DNA of 64,000 nucleotides, taken from the NCBI RefSeq assembly GCF_025996515.1, contig NZ_BLRH01000029.1, positions 310,001 through 374,000 of the forward strand, in the 5' to 3' direction. Within the stretch, counting starts at the first letter, position 1. Every line of letters starts with the position of its first letter. The stretch is from Rhizohabitans arisaemae. GTDB taxonomy: Bacteria > Actinomycetota > Actinomycetes > Streptosporangiales > Streptosporangiaceae. The position numbers and the translations under genes were made by a program. Shown here one piece after another: positions 1-9,315 of this stretch. The notes beneath the pieces were generated by a model, which saw nothing but the letters and a program-made list of their open reading frames with translations, did no database searches and had not been told where the DNA came from.

Positions 1-1029
1 ACGGACGGTGAACGGTACTCCGGCTACCGACGCCTCAAACTGCTGGCCCGGATCGCGCGTTTCAGCTCGGCCGCCGCGCGCCGGCCCACCGGCGAGCGAA
101 CCGCCCAGACCGTCGCCGGCCTGCTCGCCGCCTACACGGCCACGTTGGCCGACCCGGAGGAACGGCGCTGGACCGAGTTCGTCATCCGGACGGTGTCCGA
201 GACCCAGAGCAGCGGCCCCGTCGAGACGGCGCCCGTCACTCCGCTCGCCGAGCCCGCCGGTTACCGCGGCGGCGACGACCTGCCCGTCGGCGGGTATCGC
301 GGCCTGATCGCGGCGCTCACCCCGGATGTGGAGATCCGCACCGGCGCGGTGGTCACCTCAATCCGCCTCGACGGGGACGAGGTGAGCGTGACGACCGCCG
401 ACGGCCGTACCGAACGCGGCTCCCACGTGCTGGTCACCGTACCCCTCGGGGTGCTGAAGTCCGGGGCGATCGAGTTCCGTCCGGCGTTGCCCGAGCCGAA
501 GCTGCGGGCGATCGACGCGATCGGCTTCGGGGAGTTCGAGAAGGTGGTGCTGCGTTACGAGACCCGGTGCTGGGAGAAGCTCCCCGGCCTGCTGATCCGA
601 GACGGGGACACCCCGCTGCGGGCCTGGCTGGACGCGACCGGTCCGCTGGGCGCGCCCACCCTGATCGCGCTGGCGGGCGGCCCGGCGGGCGCGGCCGTCG
701 CCTCCTGGAGCGAGCACGAGACCGTGGAGCACGCCCGTGCCGTGCTCGACCGCGCGCTGGGCCGCAGGCTTCCGCCGCCGGTCGCCGTCGAGGTCACCCG
801 CTGGCACCACGACCCCTTCTCCCGCGGCGCCTACAGCCACTACCCGGCCGGCACCACCGTGGCCGACGCGGAGGCGCTGACCGCGCCGGTCGCGGGCCGC
901 CTCCTGTTCGCGGGGGAGGCCACCTCGCCCACCCGTTTCGGGTACACCGACGGGGCTTTCACCTCCGGCGTCCGTGAGGCCAAGCGCCTGCTCGGTACCG
1001 CCTCGGTCCAGCTGGTCCTGCGAGACTGA
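1..1029 (+). CDS. Flavin-containing amine oxidase, 3' part
   Basis: The reading frame is already open at base 1, so the N-terminal Rossmann FAD-binding part lies outside the window; 342 residues remain. Seen: a substrate/FAD-domain stretch with VLVTVPLGVLKSG and the C-terminal FAD signature LLFAGEATSPTRFGYTDGAF, both diagnostic of the flavin amine oxidase (MAO/polyamine oxidase) family. Such enzymes oxidise primary or secondary amines to imines with release of H2O2. No start codon inside the window is the true start, since family similarity runs upstream of every candidate. The substrate cannot be told from this fragment. It probably acts in the cytoplasm, but the missing N-terminus could hold a signal. 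Confidence 0.88.
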   Translation, partial: TDGERYSGYRRLKLLARIARFSSAAARRPTGERTAQTVAGLLAAYTATLADPEERRWTEFVIRTVSETQSSGPVETAPVTPLAEPAGYRGGDDLPVGGYRGLIAALTPDVEIRTGAVVTSIRLDGDEVSVTTADGRTERGSHVLVTVPLGVLKSGAIEFRPALPEPKLRAIDAIGFGEFEKVVLRYETRCWEKLPGLLIRDGDTPLRAWLDATGPLGAPTLIALAGGPAGAAVASWSEHETVEHARAVLDRALGRRLPPPVAVEVTRWHHDPFSRGAYSHYPAGTTVADAEALTAPVAGRLLFAGEATSPTRFGYTDGAFTSGVREAKRLLGTASVQLVLRD

Positions 1030-1077
1030 TTCGCCTGCATCCGATTCGGTGGGTGGGGTTCCCCGGGAGGCGAAACG

Positions 1078-1257
1078 GTGGAGGGCAAGGACTCGGTGAT
1101 CGTGGGTAGGGCGGCGGACCGGATCTGGAACCAGATGTTGCGGAAGTGGCCCAGGGACGACGGCGATCCGACCGATGATCCGGAGTTCCTGCGAGAGTAT
1201 CGGCGCCGGGTGGGACAGGATCCCGAGACCGGGCTGTATCCCAAACGGTGCCCGTGA
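1078..1257 (+). CDS. Small hypothetical protein, 59 aa
   Basis: A GTG-started frame of 59 codons, preceded by a good ribosome binding site (GGGAGG, 8 nt upstream) and 48 nt after the amine oxidase stop. The protein is charged and soluble (RIWNQMLRKWPRDDGDPTDD near the middle), with no signal or membrane segment. Third codon positions are strongly G/C, as in real genes here. It may be co-transcribed with the amine oxidase, and a strong hairpin follows 40 nt after the stop. I do not recognise the family. Confidence 0.55.
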   Translation: MEGKDSVIVGRAADRIWNQMLRKWPRDDGDPTDDPEFLREYRRRVGQDPETGLYPKRCP

Positions 1258-1296
1258 CCGCCCGAGGCCGCATCCGGTACGGCGTTCGCGGCCGAC

Positions 1297-1341
1297 GGCT
1301 CCGGTGGTGCGCGGGGTCGTGGGCCGCGCACCACCGGAGCC
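1297..1341. terminator. Bidirectional intrinsic terminator
   Basis: A perfect 18-bp GC-rich stem (1297-1314 with 1324-1341) and a 9-nt loop between the convergent ends of the 59-residue gene and the DUF916-like gene. There is no T-run, as is usual in high-GC actinomycetes. Confidence 0.8.
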
Positions 1342-1345
1342 GGGG

Positions 1346-2359
1346 TCAGGTCCGGCGGCGACGTCGGTACACGATCAGTCCGAGTGTCCCCACGCCGACG
1401 GCCACGGCGGTGCAGGCCGACCAGATCATGATCCCGCCGGCATCGAGGAGCTGGGCCGCCACGGTGGATCCGGGAGGCGGGAAGGTGAGCATGGCGGAGG
1501 CCGTGCGTTCCACCACCCCGCTCCGCAGCACCAGTTCGGCCCGCCAAGGGCCGTCGGGCAGCCGGGCCCCCAGCTGAACCGGCACCTTTCCCACTCCGCC
1601 CGGCGCCAGGGTGGTGCCCGACTTGACGGGATACGGCCCGGCGGTCATGGCGTCCGGGCCCTCGGTGAGGGTGAGCGTTCCGCTCAGGTCCACGGCTCGC
1701 CCGCCGGTGTTGCGTACGGTGGCCGTGACCACCGGGAGCCCCGTGGTGGTCCTGGACGCCGTGATCTCGGTGATGGCGAAGTCGGTGGGCGGCTCGCCTC
1801 CCGGCCCGACCCCCAGATAGACGCGGATCCCGGTCCGATGGTTGATGCCGATGTTGTGCTTGGCGTCGGCGGCGGCCGCGTTCTCCGCCCAGAGCACCGC
1901 GTACCGCTCACCGGACGAGGCATTCTCCGGCACCTTGACCGTGACTCGCGCCACGGTCTTCTTCCTGGCGGGGACGTCGAGCTGAGTCGGCTCCACGCTC
2001 ACCCAGCCGGACAGTTCGTTGGCCGTCCGTCCCTCGGCGAAGGCGAACCTGTTCTTCTTGATGTCGGCCGCCGCCGCGTAGAGCTGGATGAGTCGGCTGT
2101 TCGCCGTGGTGTTCGATATCTCGATCCTGCGGCTGATCGTCGTACCCGGCTTCAGGTGGTCGACGATGTAGGTCATCGCCCGTGGATCGGCGCGCCGGAT
2201 CACCGGGGCGTCCACCAGCCGGATGCCGATCGTGTCCCGTGCGGGGTCGGCTAGGGGCGGCACGGCGGTCGCCCGGGCGCCCACCGAGGTGAGCGAGACA
2301 AGGGAGATCGCCATGCCGACCACCAGAACGAAAAGCGTCACCGCGCTACGTGGTGACAC
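1346..2359 (-). CDS. DUF916-like (WxL-interacting) membrane-anchored surface protein
   Basis: 337 residues from a GTG start. An N-terminal signal peptide (about 1-30, cut near GARA) is followed by an Ig-like domain resembling the DUF916/WxL-interacting family: a region on suppression of boundary residues (SRRIEISNTTANSRLIQLYA) and a strand-rich part ending SGERYAVLWAE. A second beta-domain (about 180-285) precedes a C-terminal membrane helix and an RRRRR tail. This topology places the protein outside the membrane with a cytoplasmic basic stop. It lies 4 nt downstream of the WxL-like gene and is surely co-transcribed. In Gram-positives this pair binds peptidoglycan and displays WxL proteins; the same role here is inferred. 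Confidence 0.75.
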   Translation of the reverse strand: MSPRSAVTLFVLVVGMAISLVSLTSVGARATAVPPLADPARDTIGIRLVDAPVIRRADPRAMTYIVDHLKPGTTISRRIEISNTTANSRLIQLYAAAADIKKNRFAFAEGRTANELSGWVSVEPTQLDVPARKKTVARVTVKVPENASSGERYAVLWAENAAAADAKHNIGINHRTGIRVYLGVGPGGEPPTDFAITEITASRTTTGLPVVTATVRNTGGRAVDLSGTLTLTEGPDAMTAGPYPVKSGTTLAPGGVGKVPVQLGARLPDGPWRAELVLRSGVVERTASAMLTFPPPGSTVAAQLLDAGGIMIWSACTAVAVGVGTLGLIVYRRRRRT

Positions 2360-2363
2360 GCTG

Positions 2364-2894
2364 TCACGCGACGGAATGTGTGACCACCCCGTTGTAGGTA
2401 CCGAGCACCGCGGTCGCCGGCACGTTGACGGTGAAGGTGGGGTTCCAGCCCACCGAGTTGTTGCCGCTGCCCGCCGGGCGGGTGAACGCGGTACGGGCGG
2501 CCGCCAGGCTGCCCGCGGCGCCCGCCGTGAAGGGTCCGTTCACCGGGTTGATCGCGGTCCCCGGGCTGTAGACGACGTTGTCGTTCGTGATCGTCTCCGC
2601 CGGGCTGCCGGTACCGGTGGAGAACGGCGTGTTGACGGCGATCGTCGCGGTCCAGGTGGTGTTCAGGGTGGAGCGGTTGTCCACGACCGAGACGTTGCCG
2701 AGCTGACCGATGGCCGGGTTGCCGGGAGTCGTCGCGAACAGGGTTCCGGCGGCGGGCGCCGAGATGTCCAGACCGCCGGTGGCGTTGACCACGAACGTGA
2801 TCGTCGAGTTCACCGAATCGTCGGCCGCGGCCGGCATTGCCGGTGAGACGGCCAACGCGAAGGCCGTCGCCGCAAATATGGTTCTTATGCGCAT
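2364..2894 (-). CDS. WxL-like secreted protein
   Basis: 176 residues. Signal peptide about 1-24 (ends MPAAADD). The mature part is Thr/Ser/Asn/Gly-rich and all-beta in character, with NRSTLNTTWTATIAV in the middle and a conserved-looking end GWNPTFTVNVPATAVLG followed by a YNGVVTHSVA tail, as in actinobacterial WxL-domain-like proteins. A weak ribosome site (GGAG) lies 8 nt before ATG. First gene of a two-gene unit with the DUF916-like membrane protein. Expected location is the cell surface or medium, perhaps attached to peptidoglycan. Assignment to WxL rests on pattern and on the partner gene, so it is moderate. Confidence 0.65.
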   Translation of the reverse strand: MRIRTIFAATAFALAVSPAMPAAADDSVNSTITFVVNATGGLDISAPAAGTLFATTPGNPAIGQLGNVSVVDNRSTLNTTWTATIAVNTPFSTGTGSPAETITNDNVVYSPGTAINPVNGPFTAGAAGSLAAARTAFTRPAGSGNNSVGWNPTFTVNVPATAVLGTYNGVVTHSVA

Positions 2895-3333
2895 GTTTGT
2901 TACTCCGAATCATTCGAAGGTGACAGAGTCACTATCAAGGCGATTCGAGAGCCGGTGTGTTCGCGCCAAAGTGTCGTGGCGGCTCTTGCCCTAGCCCTGA
3001 CCACATGCCGCGCTGAGCCGGTCCGCCCTGCCGGTCCCTTGAACGTCGCCTCAGGGTCAGTCGAACCCGGCAAGGCCGGAGCTTGACCCCACACGTGCTC
3101 GCGGTGGCACGCCATGCCGGACGGGGCCAGGCCGACGGGGCCCCATGGCGGGTACGGCTGTCGCCCGCGCTGGGGAACGTCGGCCGCCGGAGCGTCGGTG
3201 AACCCGCGGTTCAACGTGGCCAGACAAGGCGCCTGAGTGGGTGACCCTGCTGAGGGGATCAAGGCGTCGTCCGGTACGGCTGACGCCCGTGCGCCGGGCG
3301 TGCGGGGTCCGGCGTGGTTGAGGCCGCCGGGCA
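2895..3333. other. Intergenic region without a credible gene
   Basis: About 440 nt between the WxL-like gene (leftward, promoter side) and the end of the ABC permease gene (leftward). The long leftward open frame here has no coding character: it continues antisense-like through the real permease gene in the wrong frame. It should hold the WxL promoter. Confidence 0.6.
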
Positions 3334-3377
3334 CGGCGAACGCCGGGCCACCTCGGCGGGTGCCCCGGCGTTCGCCG
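3334..3377 (-). terminator. Terminator of the ABC export operon
   Basis: Fourteen base-pair stem (3334-3347 with 3364-3377, CGGCGAACGCCGGG arm) 13 nt after the stop of the leftward permease gene. Confidence 0.75.
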
Positions 3378-3390
3378 TACCGGACGGGGG

Positions 3391-4611
3391 TTACGAGGTG
3401 GCGAGGGCCTCGGTGGGGGACATCCGGGCGGCGCGGACCGCCGGGTAGAAGCCGGCGATCCCGCCGATGATCATCGTTGCGGCCACGCCGCCCACCGTCG
3501 CCCAGACGGGGACGATCGACGGCCAGCCCTGCGAGGTCGCGTAGGCCGCGGTCACCCCGATGCCGAGGGCCACCCCGCCGAGCCCGCCGATCGCCGAGAG
3601 CAGCAGCGACTCGGCCAGGAACTGCAGCCGGATCTGGCCCCGGGTGGCGCCCAGGGAGCGGCGCAGGCCGATCTCCGCCCGGCGCTCCAACACCGAGATG
3701 ACCATGGTGTTCGCCACCCCGACCCCGCCGACCAGCAGCGCCACTCCGCCCAGCCCCAGCAGCAGCGCGTTGAGCGTGGCGTCGGTGGCCTGCTTGGCGG
3801 CGAGGGCGTCGGAGGGACGGGAGACGTCCACCTCGTTGGGGTTCTGCGGGTTCGCCGTCGCGGCCAGCACCTCCTGGACCGCGGTCACGTGCTCCTCCTC
3901 GGCCCGGGTGTAGACGGTCGTGGGGTAGCCGTCGAAGTCCAGCCGCTCCTGCGCCACCGGCCAGCCGACCAGGGCGGAGGTGTCGAGCTCGGGGGTGAGC
4001 GGGGCCGGTTCGAGGATGCCCACGACCGTGAACCACCGGCCGCCCAGCCAGACCCGCTGCTCGGGCCCGGCGTGCACCACCCCGAGCCGGTCCGCCGCGA
4101 GCGAGCCCAGGACCGTCGCCGGGTACCGGTGGGTGGCCTCGTTCAGCCAGACCCCCGAGGCCAGCTTTGCCCCCGTGTCCTTGAGCAGGTCGAGCTTGGC
4201 CGCCTGGACGGCGATGCTGCCCGACTGACCGGAGGGGATGTGCTGGTTGCGGTAGACCCGCGCGTCGGTGGAGCCCACGGAGGTCGCCGAGTGCACCGGC
4301 TCGATCCGCTCGATCATCTCCTCCACCTCGGAGGGCAGGTGGGAGTCGTCGCCGAACAGGGTCTGGCCGGGGCCGACACTGAGCAGATTGGTGCCGAGGG
4401 CGGACAGCTGCCGGTTCAGGTCCTCCTGGCTGGAGGCGGAGATGCCGACCACGGCGAGCATCGCGGCGATGCCGATCGAGATCCCGAGTGCGGAGAGGAA
4501 CACCCGGAGCGGCCGGGCACGCAGCCCGGCCCCGCCGACCCGGACCACGTCGGCCGGGCTCAGCCGGGCGGGGGTCAGCCGGGTACCGTTTCGCCGGCGG
4601 GAGGTCAGCAT
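3391..4611 (-). CDS. FtsX/MacB-like ABC transporter permease
   Basis: 406 residues with the MacB permease plan: one N-terminal membrane helix (about 35-58, [20 protein letters not shown]), a large extracytoplasmic MacB_PCD-type domain (about 60-275), then three C-terminal helices, the last ending [18 protein letters not shown], which is the family signature. It acts with the ATPase encoded just upstream (7-nt overlap) and with the adaptor as a MacAB-like unit that works on substrates outside the membrane. In actinomycetes such units often expel antimicrobial peptides or take part in envelope stress; the substrate is not shown by sequence. Confidence 0.88.
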   Translation of the reverse strand: MLTSRRRNGTRLTPARLSPADVVRVGGAGLRARPLRVFLSALGISIGIAAMLAVVGISASSQEDLNRQLSALGTNLLSVGPGQTLFGDDSHLPSEVEEMIERIEPVHSATSVGSTDARVYRNQHIPSGQSGSIAVQAAKLDLLKDTGAKLASGVWLNEATHRYPATVLGSLAADRLGVVHAGPEQRVWLGGRWFTVVGILEPAPLTPELDTSALVGWPVAQERLDFDGYPTTVYTRAEEEHVTAVQEVLAATANPQNPNEVDVSRPSDALAAKQATDATLNALLLGLGGVALLVGGVGVANTMVISVLERRAEIGLRRSLGATRGQIRLQFLAESLLLSAIGGLGGVALGIGVTAAYATSQGWPSIVPVWATVGGVAATMIIGGIAGFYPAVRAARMSPTEALATS

Positions 4612-5276
4612 GCCCCGGAGTCCTTGACGACCCGGCCGTCGAGCATCTCGATCCGGCGGGGCAGGCCCGCCGCGATGTCCCGGTCATGGGTGATGATCAC
4701 AACGGTGGTCCCGGACCGATGGAGGTCGCGGAGCAGTTTCATCACCTCCGTCCCCGAAGAGGAGTCGAGGTTCCCGGTGGGCTCGTCGGCGAGGAGGAGC
4801 CCGGGGTCGCCGACGACCGCCCGGGAGATCGCCACCCGCTGACGCTCCCCGCCCGAGAGCTCGTGCGGCCGGTGGTCGAGGCGGTGGCCGAGGCCGACCC
4901 GCTCCAGTGCCTCCGACGCCCGCTTGCGCCGTTCCCGCAGCGAGACGCCCGAATAGAGCAGTCCGTCCGCGACGTTGTCCAGCACCGGCACCCCGGCGGC
5001 GAGGTGGAACTGCTGGAAGACGAAGCCGATGGTACGGGCCCGGAGCGCGGAGAGCTCCCGGTCCGAGAGCCGCGCCACCTCGTGCCCCGCGATCCGCACG
5101 CTCCCGCCGGACGGCCGGTCCAACGTGCCGATCATGTTGAGGATCGTCGACTTGCCCGAGCCCGAGGGGCCGACGATGCCGACCAGCTCGCCGTACTCGA
5201 TCGTCACGCTCGCCCCGCGCAGCGCCGCCACGTCACCGCCGTAGACCTTGCTCACCTCGGCGAGTTCGACGATCAT
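4605..5276 (-). CDS. MacB/LolD-type ABC transporter ATPase
   Basis: 223 residues. Walker [13 protein letters not shown] signature [12 protein letters not shown], Walker [14 protein letters not shown] and switch His TTVVIITHD are all intact. The ADEPTGNLD sequence is typical of the MacB/LolD/FtsE group. Its start overlaps the end of the adaptor gene (ATGA, 4 nt) and its end overlaps the permease start, so the three are translationally coupled. Confidence 0.92.
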   Translation of the reverse strand: MIVELAEVSKVYGGDVAALRGASVTIEYGELVGIVGPSGSGKSTILNMIGTLDRPSGGSVRIAGHEVARLSDRELSALRARTIGFVFQQFHLAAGVPVLDNVADGLLYSGVSLRERRKRASEALERVGLGHRLDHRPHELSGGERQRVAISRAVVGDPGLLLADEPTGNLDSSSGTEVMKLLRDLHRSGTTVVIITHDRDIAAGLPRRIEMLDGRVVKDSGAC

Positions 5277-6349
5277 TTCGGCACCACCACGGTCGTCCCC
5301 TCAGGAACCCCGGTGACCTCTACCTTGCCGTCGGCGAACATCCCGGTTTCCACCGCCGCGTAGCTCAACGCCGAGCCCTGCAGGACCTGCACGCCGAACC
5401 CGCCCTCGGCCAGCGCCACAAGCGCGGTGACCGGGACGGCGAGCACGTTCTTCCGCTGCTCGGCGACGATCACAACCTCCACTGGGGTGGTGTCGAAGCT
5501 CTTGAGCTTGGCGTTGTCCGGGACCGAGACGACCATGTCGACGGTGGTCGTGGTCTCCTCCTGCGCGGTGGTCTGGGAGGCGACCTTGCCGATCGACTTC
5601 ACCTTCCCCTGCACGGTGGAGCCGTCCGGCAGCTCGACCGTCGCCTTCTGGCCCTTCTTGACCAGATGCTGGTCGGCGACGTCCAGGGCGACGGTCACCT
5701 CCCGGGTGGTGCCGGTGTGGGTGAGCACCGGTCCGCCCGCGGCGGCGCCGAGCGTGGTCTTGAGCTCGGCGACCCGGATCGGCCCCGGCCGGACCACCGC
5801 GTCGCGGGGCTCGACCTTTCCGGTGACCGGGACCCCCATGTCCTCCTGCCACCGCTCGACCGCCTCACGGGTGGTCCAGGTGTACTCGTCGTCCACGGTG
5901 AAGCCGTCGTAGCCGAGCGCGGCCAGGTTCTTCTCCAGCAGCTTGACGTCCTGGCCCTCCACTCCGTCCTGGAGCGTGCGGTAGAGGGGCGTGGCCCCGT
6001 AGAGCAGGGGGACGCGATCGGCGTCGACGCTGTAGACGGCCCGTCCCCGGGTGATCACGACACCCTGCGCCGGGAGGTAGGTGATCGTGCCCTGCAGGCC
6101 GGTCTGCACGGTGACCTGGTCTCCGTAGCCCAGGTTGCCCTCCACGGTCTTGGTCTCGGTGAGCGTGGCCCGGGTCACCTGTGCCGTGGCAGGGGGCTTG
6201 CGTTCGGCGACGGCCGTCCGGGCCTCGCCGCCGAAGCCGAATGCGGCGGCGGCCACCGCGGCGGCGAGGAGGGCGACCGCGCCGGTGGCCGCGACCGCCT
6301 TCGCCCGCCGGCCGCGGCGGCGCGTCGCGGGTCGGTTGTTCTCGGTCAC
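5273..6349 (-). CDS. Efflux adaptor (HlyD/MacA-like) with peptidoglycan-binding insert
   Basis: 358 residues: a basic N-terminus and one membrane helix (about 20-42), a barrel-sandwich/lipoyl-like part with [15 protein letters not shown], a PG_binding_1-like insert (about 130-175, [19 protein letters not shown] and the [18 protein letters not shown] region), then beta-barrel and membrane-proximal domains. This is the arrangement of actinobacterial MacA-like adaptors joined to FtsX-like permeases. It overlaps its neighbours by 4 nt on both sides. Role: link the permease to the wall or capture the substrate outside the membrane. Confidence 0.85.
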   Translation of the reverse strand: MTENNRPATRRRGRRAKAVAATGAVALLAAAVAAAAFGFGGEARTAVAERKPPATAQVTRATLTETKTVEGNLGYGDQVTVQTGLQGTITYLPAQGVVITRGRAVYSVDADRVPLLYGATPLYRTLQDGVEGQDVKLLEKNLAALGYDGFTVDDEYTWTTREAVERWQEDMGVPVTGKVEPRDAVVRPGPIRVAELKTTLGAAAGGPVLTHTGTTREVTVALDVADQHLVKKGQKATVELPDGSTVQGKVKSIGKVASQTTAQEETTTTVDMVVSVPDNAKLKSFDTTPVEVVIVAEQRKNVLAVPVTALVALAEGGFGVQVLQGSALSYAAVETGMFADGKVEVTGVPEGTTVVVPK

Positions 6350-6897
6350 CGGCCGGGCCCCCCGGTGATGCCGACCTTGTTCCGGCAGGTCTCCATGGCC
6401 TCACGGAACTTGGCGTCCCTGGGATTGATCTTCTTCAGGTCCCCGCCCCCAATCGTGACCCGGCCGCCGGAGAAGTCCGGGTCGGGCATGTCGATGCCGT
6501 TCTCCCGCATGCAGCGGGCCAGGGCGCGGAACTTCTCCTGCTCCGCCGGGTCGAGCGGCTTGCGTGTCCCCGGTCCGGCCTTGGACTGGCAGGCCTCCAG
6601 GGCTTTTTCCATCTTCGCGTCGCCGGGTCGCCGCTCCACCCTGACCGCGCCGCCGTTCGCCCCGGGGTCGGGCATGTCGACGCCGTTCTCCCGCATGCAC
6701 TGGGCGAACAGCCGTCCCTTCTCCCGGGGGTCGATCGAGGCGGTCGGGGAGGGGCTCCCCCCCGGAGCCGCGGCGGGCCGGGCCCCGCTCACCGAGGCGA
6801 TGCCCGCGGACTGCGCGGCCTGGCCGCACCCGGCCGCGAACACCACCAGCGCCGCCGCGGCGAGTGGTCTTCTCATGCCTGAGAGTGGTTTTCTCAT
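6346..6897 (-). CDS. Lipoprotein with duplicated CMRENG motif
   Basis: 183 residues; ATG at 6897 or, just as likely, the in-frame ATG at 6876. The lipobox VVFAAGC marks a lipoprotein. The mature part holds two related units of about 55 residues, each with CMRENGxDMPDP, then a GG turn, a basic/acidic stretch and an ACQSK/TCRNK end, so each unit has two Cys that could pair. First gene of the MacAB-like operon (4-nt overlap with the adaptor), so probably an accessory substrate-binding or sensing lipoprotein. Family commonly annotated only as hypothetical in actinomycetes. Confidence 0.75.
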   Translation of the reverse strand: MRKPLSGMRRPLAAAALVVFAAGCGQAAQSAGIASVSGARPAAAPGGSPSPTASIDPREKGRLFAQCMRENGVDMPDPGANGGAVRVERRPGDAKMEKALEACQSKAGPGTRKPLDPAEQEKFRALARCMRENGIDMPDPDFSGGRVTIGGGDLKKINPRDAKFREAMETCRNKVGITGGPGR

Positions 6898-7051
6898 GCC
6901 TGCGATCGTGGAACCCGTGGATCGGAACGACCCCGGAGCCGGCTGGGAGCAACCTTGGAATGACGCAACGAAGCGGCACCCGTTCGACGTAGGTCGACTT
7001 CACTCCGGCGTGATGCTCAGCCGCCCCGTACCCAGGTACGGCGACCCGGAG

Positions 7052-8626
7052 TCAGGGTGACGCCGCCTCCGGGGTCTGCAGCGGGAGCAGCACCCGGAAG
7101 GCGGCCCCCTTGCCGGGAGTGGTCGCCAGCTCCACCCGGCCCTGATGCGCCTTGACGATCGCGGCCACGATGGCGAGACCCAGACCGGCGCCGCCTTCGG
7201 TACGGGAACGGCTCTCGCTGACCCGGTAGAGCCGTTCGAAGATGTGGGGCGCGTGTTTCCTCGGGACGCCGGGGCCGGTGTCGCACACCTCCAGCACCCC
7301 CATGCTCCGAAGGTCGTTCGCGCCGGTCCCGATCGCGGCGTCGGGGGCGACGGCGGCGACGCCGGAGCCCACCCGTACGGTGACCTTCGCGTCCGGTGGG
7401 GTGTGGGCGAGCGCGTTGGACACCAGGTTCGCCGCCACCTGGCGGAGCCGGGCCTCGTCCCCTCGCACCATGATGGGGGCGAGGGAGTCGAACCCGGTGA
7501 GCCGCACCTGCCGTTCGGGCAGGCGGGCCCGCGCGTCCCGGATCGTGTCCGCGGCGATCTCCAGCAGGTCCACGGGCCTTGTGTCCATCGGGCGCTCCTC
7601 GTCCAGGTGGGCGAGGACCAGCAGGTCGTTGACGAGCAGGGCCATCCGCTCGGCCTCGTCCTCGATCCTGCGCATCGTCTCGTCCAGCGGCGGCCCCGGC
7701 GGCGCGCCGCCCCGGCGGTAGAGCTCGGCGAAGCCCCGTACCGACGTCAGCGGGGTCCGCAGCTCGTGGGAGGCGTCGGCGAGGAACCGGCGCATCCGCG
7801 CCTCGGACTTCGCCCGTGCGGCGATCTCCGTTTCCACCCGCTCCAGCATCACGTTCATCGCGACGCCGAGGCGACCCGGCTCGGTGTGCGGGTCGGGTTC
7901 CGGCACTCGCCGGCCGAAGTCGCCCGCGGCGATCTGCGCGGCCGTCTCCTCCATCCGGGTGAGGGGCCGTATGCCCAGCCGTACGAGCGCGGCGGCGCCG
8001 AGGCCGAGCAGGAGCAGCACGACCCCGGTGATGCCGGCGCCGATGGAGATCATCCATGTCTGGGTCGCCTCGACCTCGGCCAGCGACGCGGTCATGACCG
8101 CGGTCCCGCCGTTCGACATCGGGAGGGCGTACACCCGCCAGGACGGTCCGTTCGTCCCCGGTACCGTGTACGGCGTACTCCGCGGGATGTCCTGTGCCGC
8201 GCCGAGCATCGGCCGGTTGTCGGTGAACCCCGGGGTCTCCTGCGGCGGGTCGGGCACCGGCCGGGTGGAGACCCGCCCCGGGAACTCCCCGGCGAGCTGC
8301 CCTTCCGGTGTGAAGAGCAGCAGGCGCCGCTCGCCGATTATCTTCTTGACGACCCTGTCTTCCTGGGGACTCCACTCCGAACCCGCTCGGAGGATTATCG
8401 CGGTGTCCGGTGTGCGGGGGAACCGCCACGACGACGTCGGTGGTGGGCCCGGCGCCTTGGCGGCGGCCGTCACGGCCAACCTGAGCTGTGCGTCCACCTG
8501 GTCGGTCAGATGATTGCCGAGCAGTGTCACGGCGAGCGTGTTGGCCAGCGTCAGGGCGATGGCGGTCAACGCGACCGTCGCCACGACCAGCCGGGTGCGC
8601 AGCGTCCAGCGTCCGGGTGTCCTCAT
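7052..8626 (-). CDS. Sensor histidine kinase (OmpR-partner type)
   Basis: 524 residues. The ATG at 8626 overlaps the response-regulator stop by 4 nt. Order: membrane helix (about 12-35), extracytoplasmic sensor of about 130 residues, second helix (SIGAGITGVVLLLLGLGAA), HAMP, HisKA with FLADASHELRTPLTSVRGF (phospho-His in SHELRTP), and HATPase_c with N box NLVSNALAHTP, G1 DTGPGVP and G2 GAGLGLAIV. All catalytic motifs are intact. Resembles the TcrY/TrcS group. Its position beside the MacAB-like operon on the same strand suggests it controls that exporter, a common pairing. Confidence 0.93.
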   Translation of the reverse strand: MRTPGRWTLRTRLVVATVALTAIALTLANTLAVTLLGNHLTDQVDAQLRLAVTAAAKAPGPPPTSSWRFPRTPDTAIILRAGSEWSPQEDRVVKKIIGERRLLLFTPEGQLAGEFPGRVSTRPVPDPPQETPGFTDNRPMLGAAQDIPRSTPYTVPGTNGPSWRVYALPMSNGGTAVMTASLAEVEATQTWMISIGAGITGVVLLLLGLGAAALVRLGIRPLTRMEETAAQIAAGDFGRRVPEPDPHTEPGRLGVAMNVMLERVETEIAARAKSEARMRRFLADASHELRTPLTSVRGFAELYRRGGAPPGPPLDETMRRIEDEAERMALLVNDLLVLAHLDEERPMDTRPVDLLEIAADTIRDARARLPERQVRLTGFDSLAPIMVRGDEARLRQVAANLVSNALAHTPPDAKVTVRVGSGVAAVAPDAAIGTGANDLRSMGVLEVCDTGPGVPRKHAPHIFERLYRVSESRSRTEGGAGLGLAIVAAIVKAHQGRVELATTPGKGAAFRVLLPLQTPEAASP

Positions 8627-9315
8627 GAACCGGCTCCTCGCGGCAGGCGGAGCGTGTACCCGACCCCGCGGACCGTGTGGATCAACGGGGGATCCCATCG
8701 GTCGATTTTCTTGCGCAGGTAGTAGACGTAGGACTCCACGATGCTGGAGTCGCCGTCGAAGTCGTAGCGCCAGACGCTGTCCAGGATCTGCGCCTTGCTC
8801 ACCACCCGGCCCGCGTTGACGAGCAGGTAGGCGAGGAGGTTGAACTCGGTGGGGGACAGGTCCACCCGGTTGCCGCCCCGCCGTACCTCGTGCGCTTCCT
8901 CGTCCAGCTCGACGTCCGCGTAACGCAGCACATGGTCGGCGGCCGGGAGGGACGCGCGGCTGCGGCGCAGGATGGCCCTGATCCGCAGCACCACCTCCTC
9001 CAGGCTGAAAGGCTTGGTGACGTAGTCGTCGGCGCCGAGACTCAGCCCCTGCACGCGGTCCTGGACGGTGTCCCGAGCGGTGAGGAACAGCACCGGCACC
9101 TCGCCCAGCCGCCTGGCCACCTCGAAGCCGTCCAGGTCGGGCAGCATGACGTCGAGGATCACGATGTCGGGGTCGAACTCCCGGGCGGCGGTCAGCGCCT
9201 TGGAGCCGCTCTCGGCGGTCCGCACGTTGAAGGAGACCAGTCGCAGCGTCTGTGACAGCAGCGCGACGATGTTCGGTTCGTCGTCCACGACGAGCACTCG
9301 GTCGGGCCGTTCCAT
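8623..9315 (-). CDS. OmpR/PhoB-family response regulator
   Basis: 230 residues from the ATG at 9315; the frame is open further upstream, but the receiver domain begins right at MERPDRVLVVDDEPN. Receiver with phospho-acceptor Asp in DIVILDVMLPDLDGF, switch Thr in VLFLTARD and Lys in VTKPFSLEE. The C-terminal winged helix has DLSPTEFNLLAYLLVN and ends with the recognition-wing sequence HTVRGVGYTLRLP. First gene of the two-component pair. Confidence 0.93.
   Translation of the reverse strand: MERPDRVLVVDDEPNIVALLSQTLRLVSFNVRTAESGSKALTAAREFDPDIVILDVMLPDLDGFEVARRLGEVPVLFLTARDTVQDRVQGLSLGADDYVTKPFSLEEVVLRIRAILRRSRASLPAADHVLRYADVELDEEAHEVRRGGNRVDLSPTEFNLLAYLLVNAGRVVSKAQILDSVWRYDFDGDSSIVESYVYYLRKKIDRWDPPLIHTVRGVGYTLRLPRGAGS

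Noticed and set aside
2900-4687. A 595-codon leftward open frame
   Set aside because: It runs in the wrong frame through the true permease gene, is Arg/Gly/Pro noise and has no motif.
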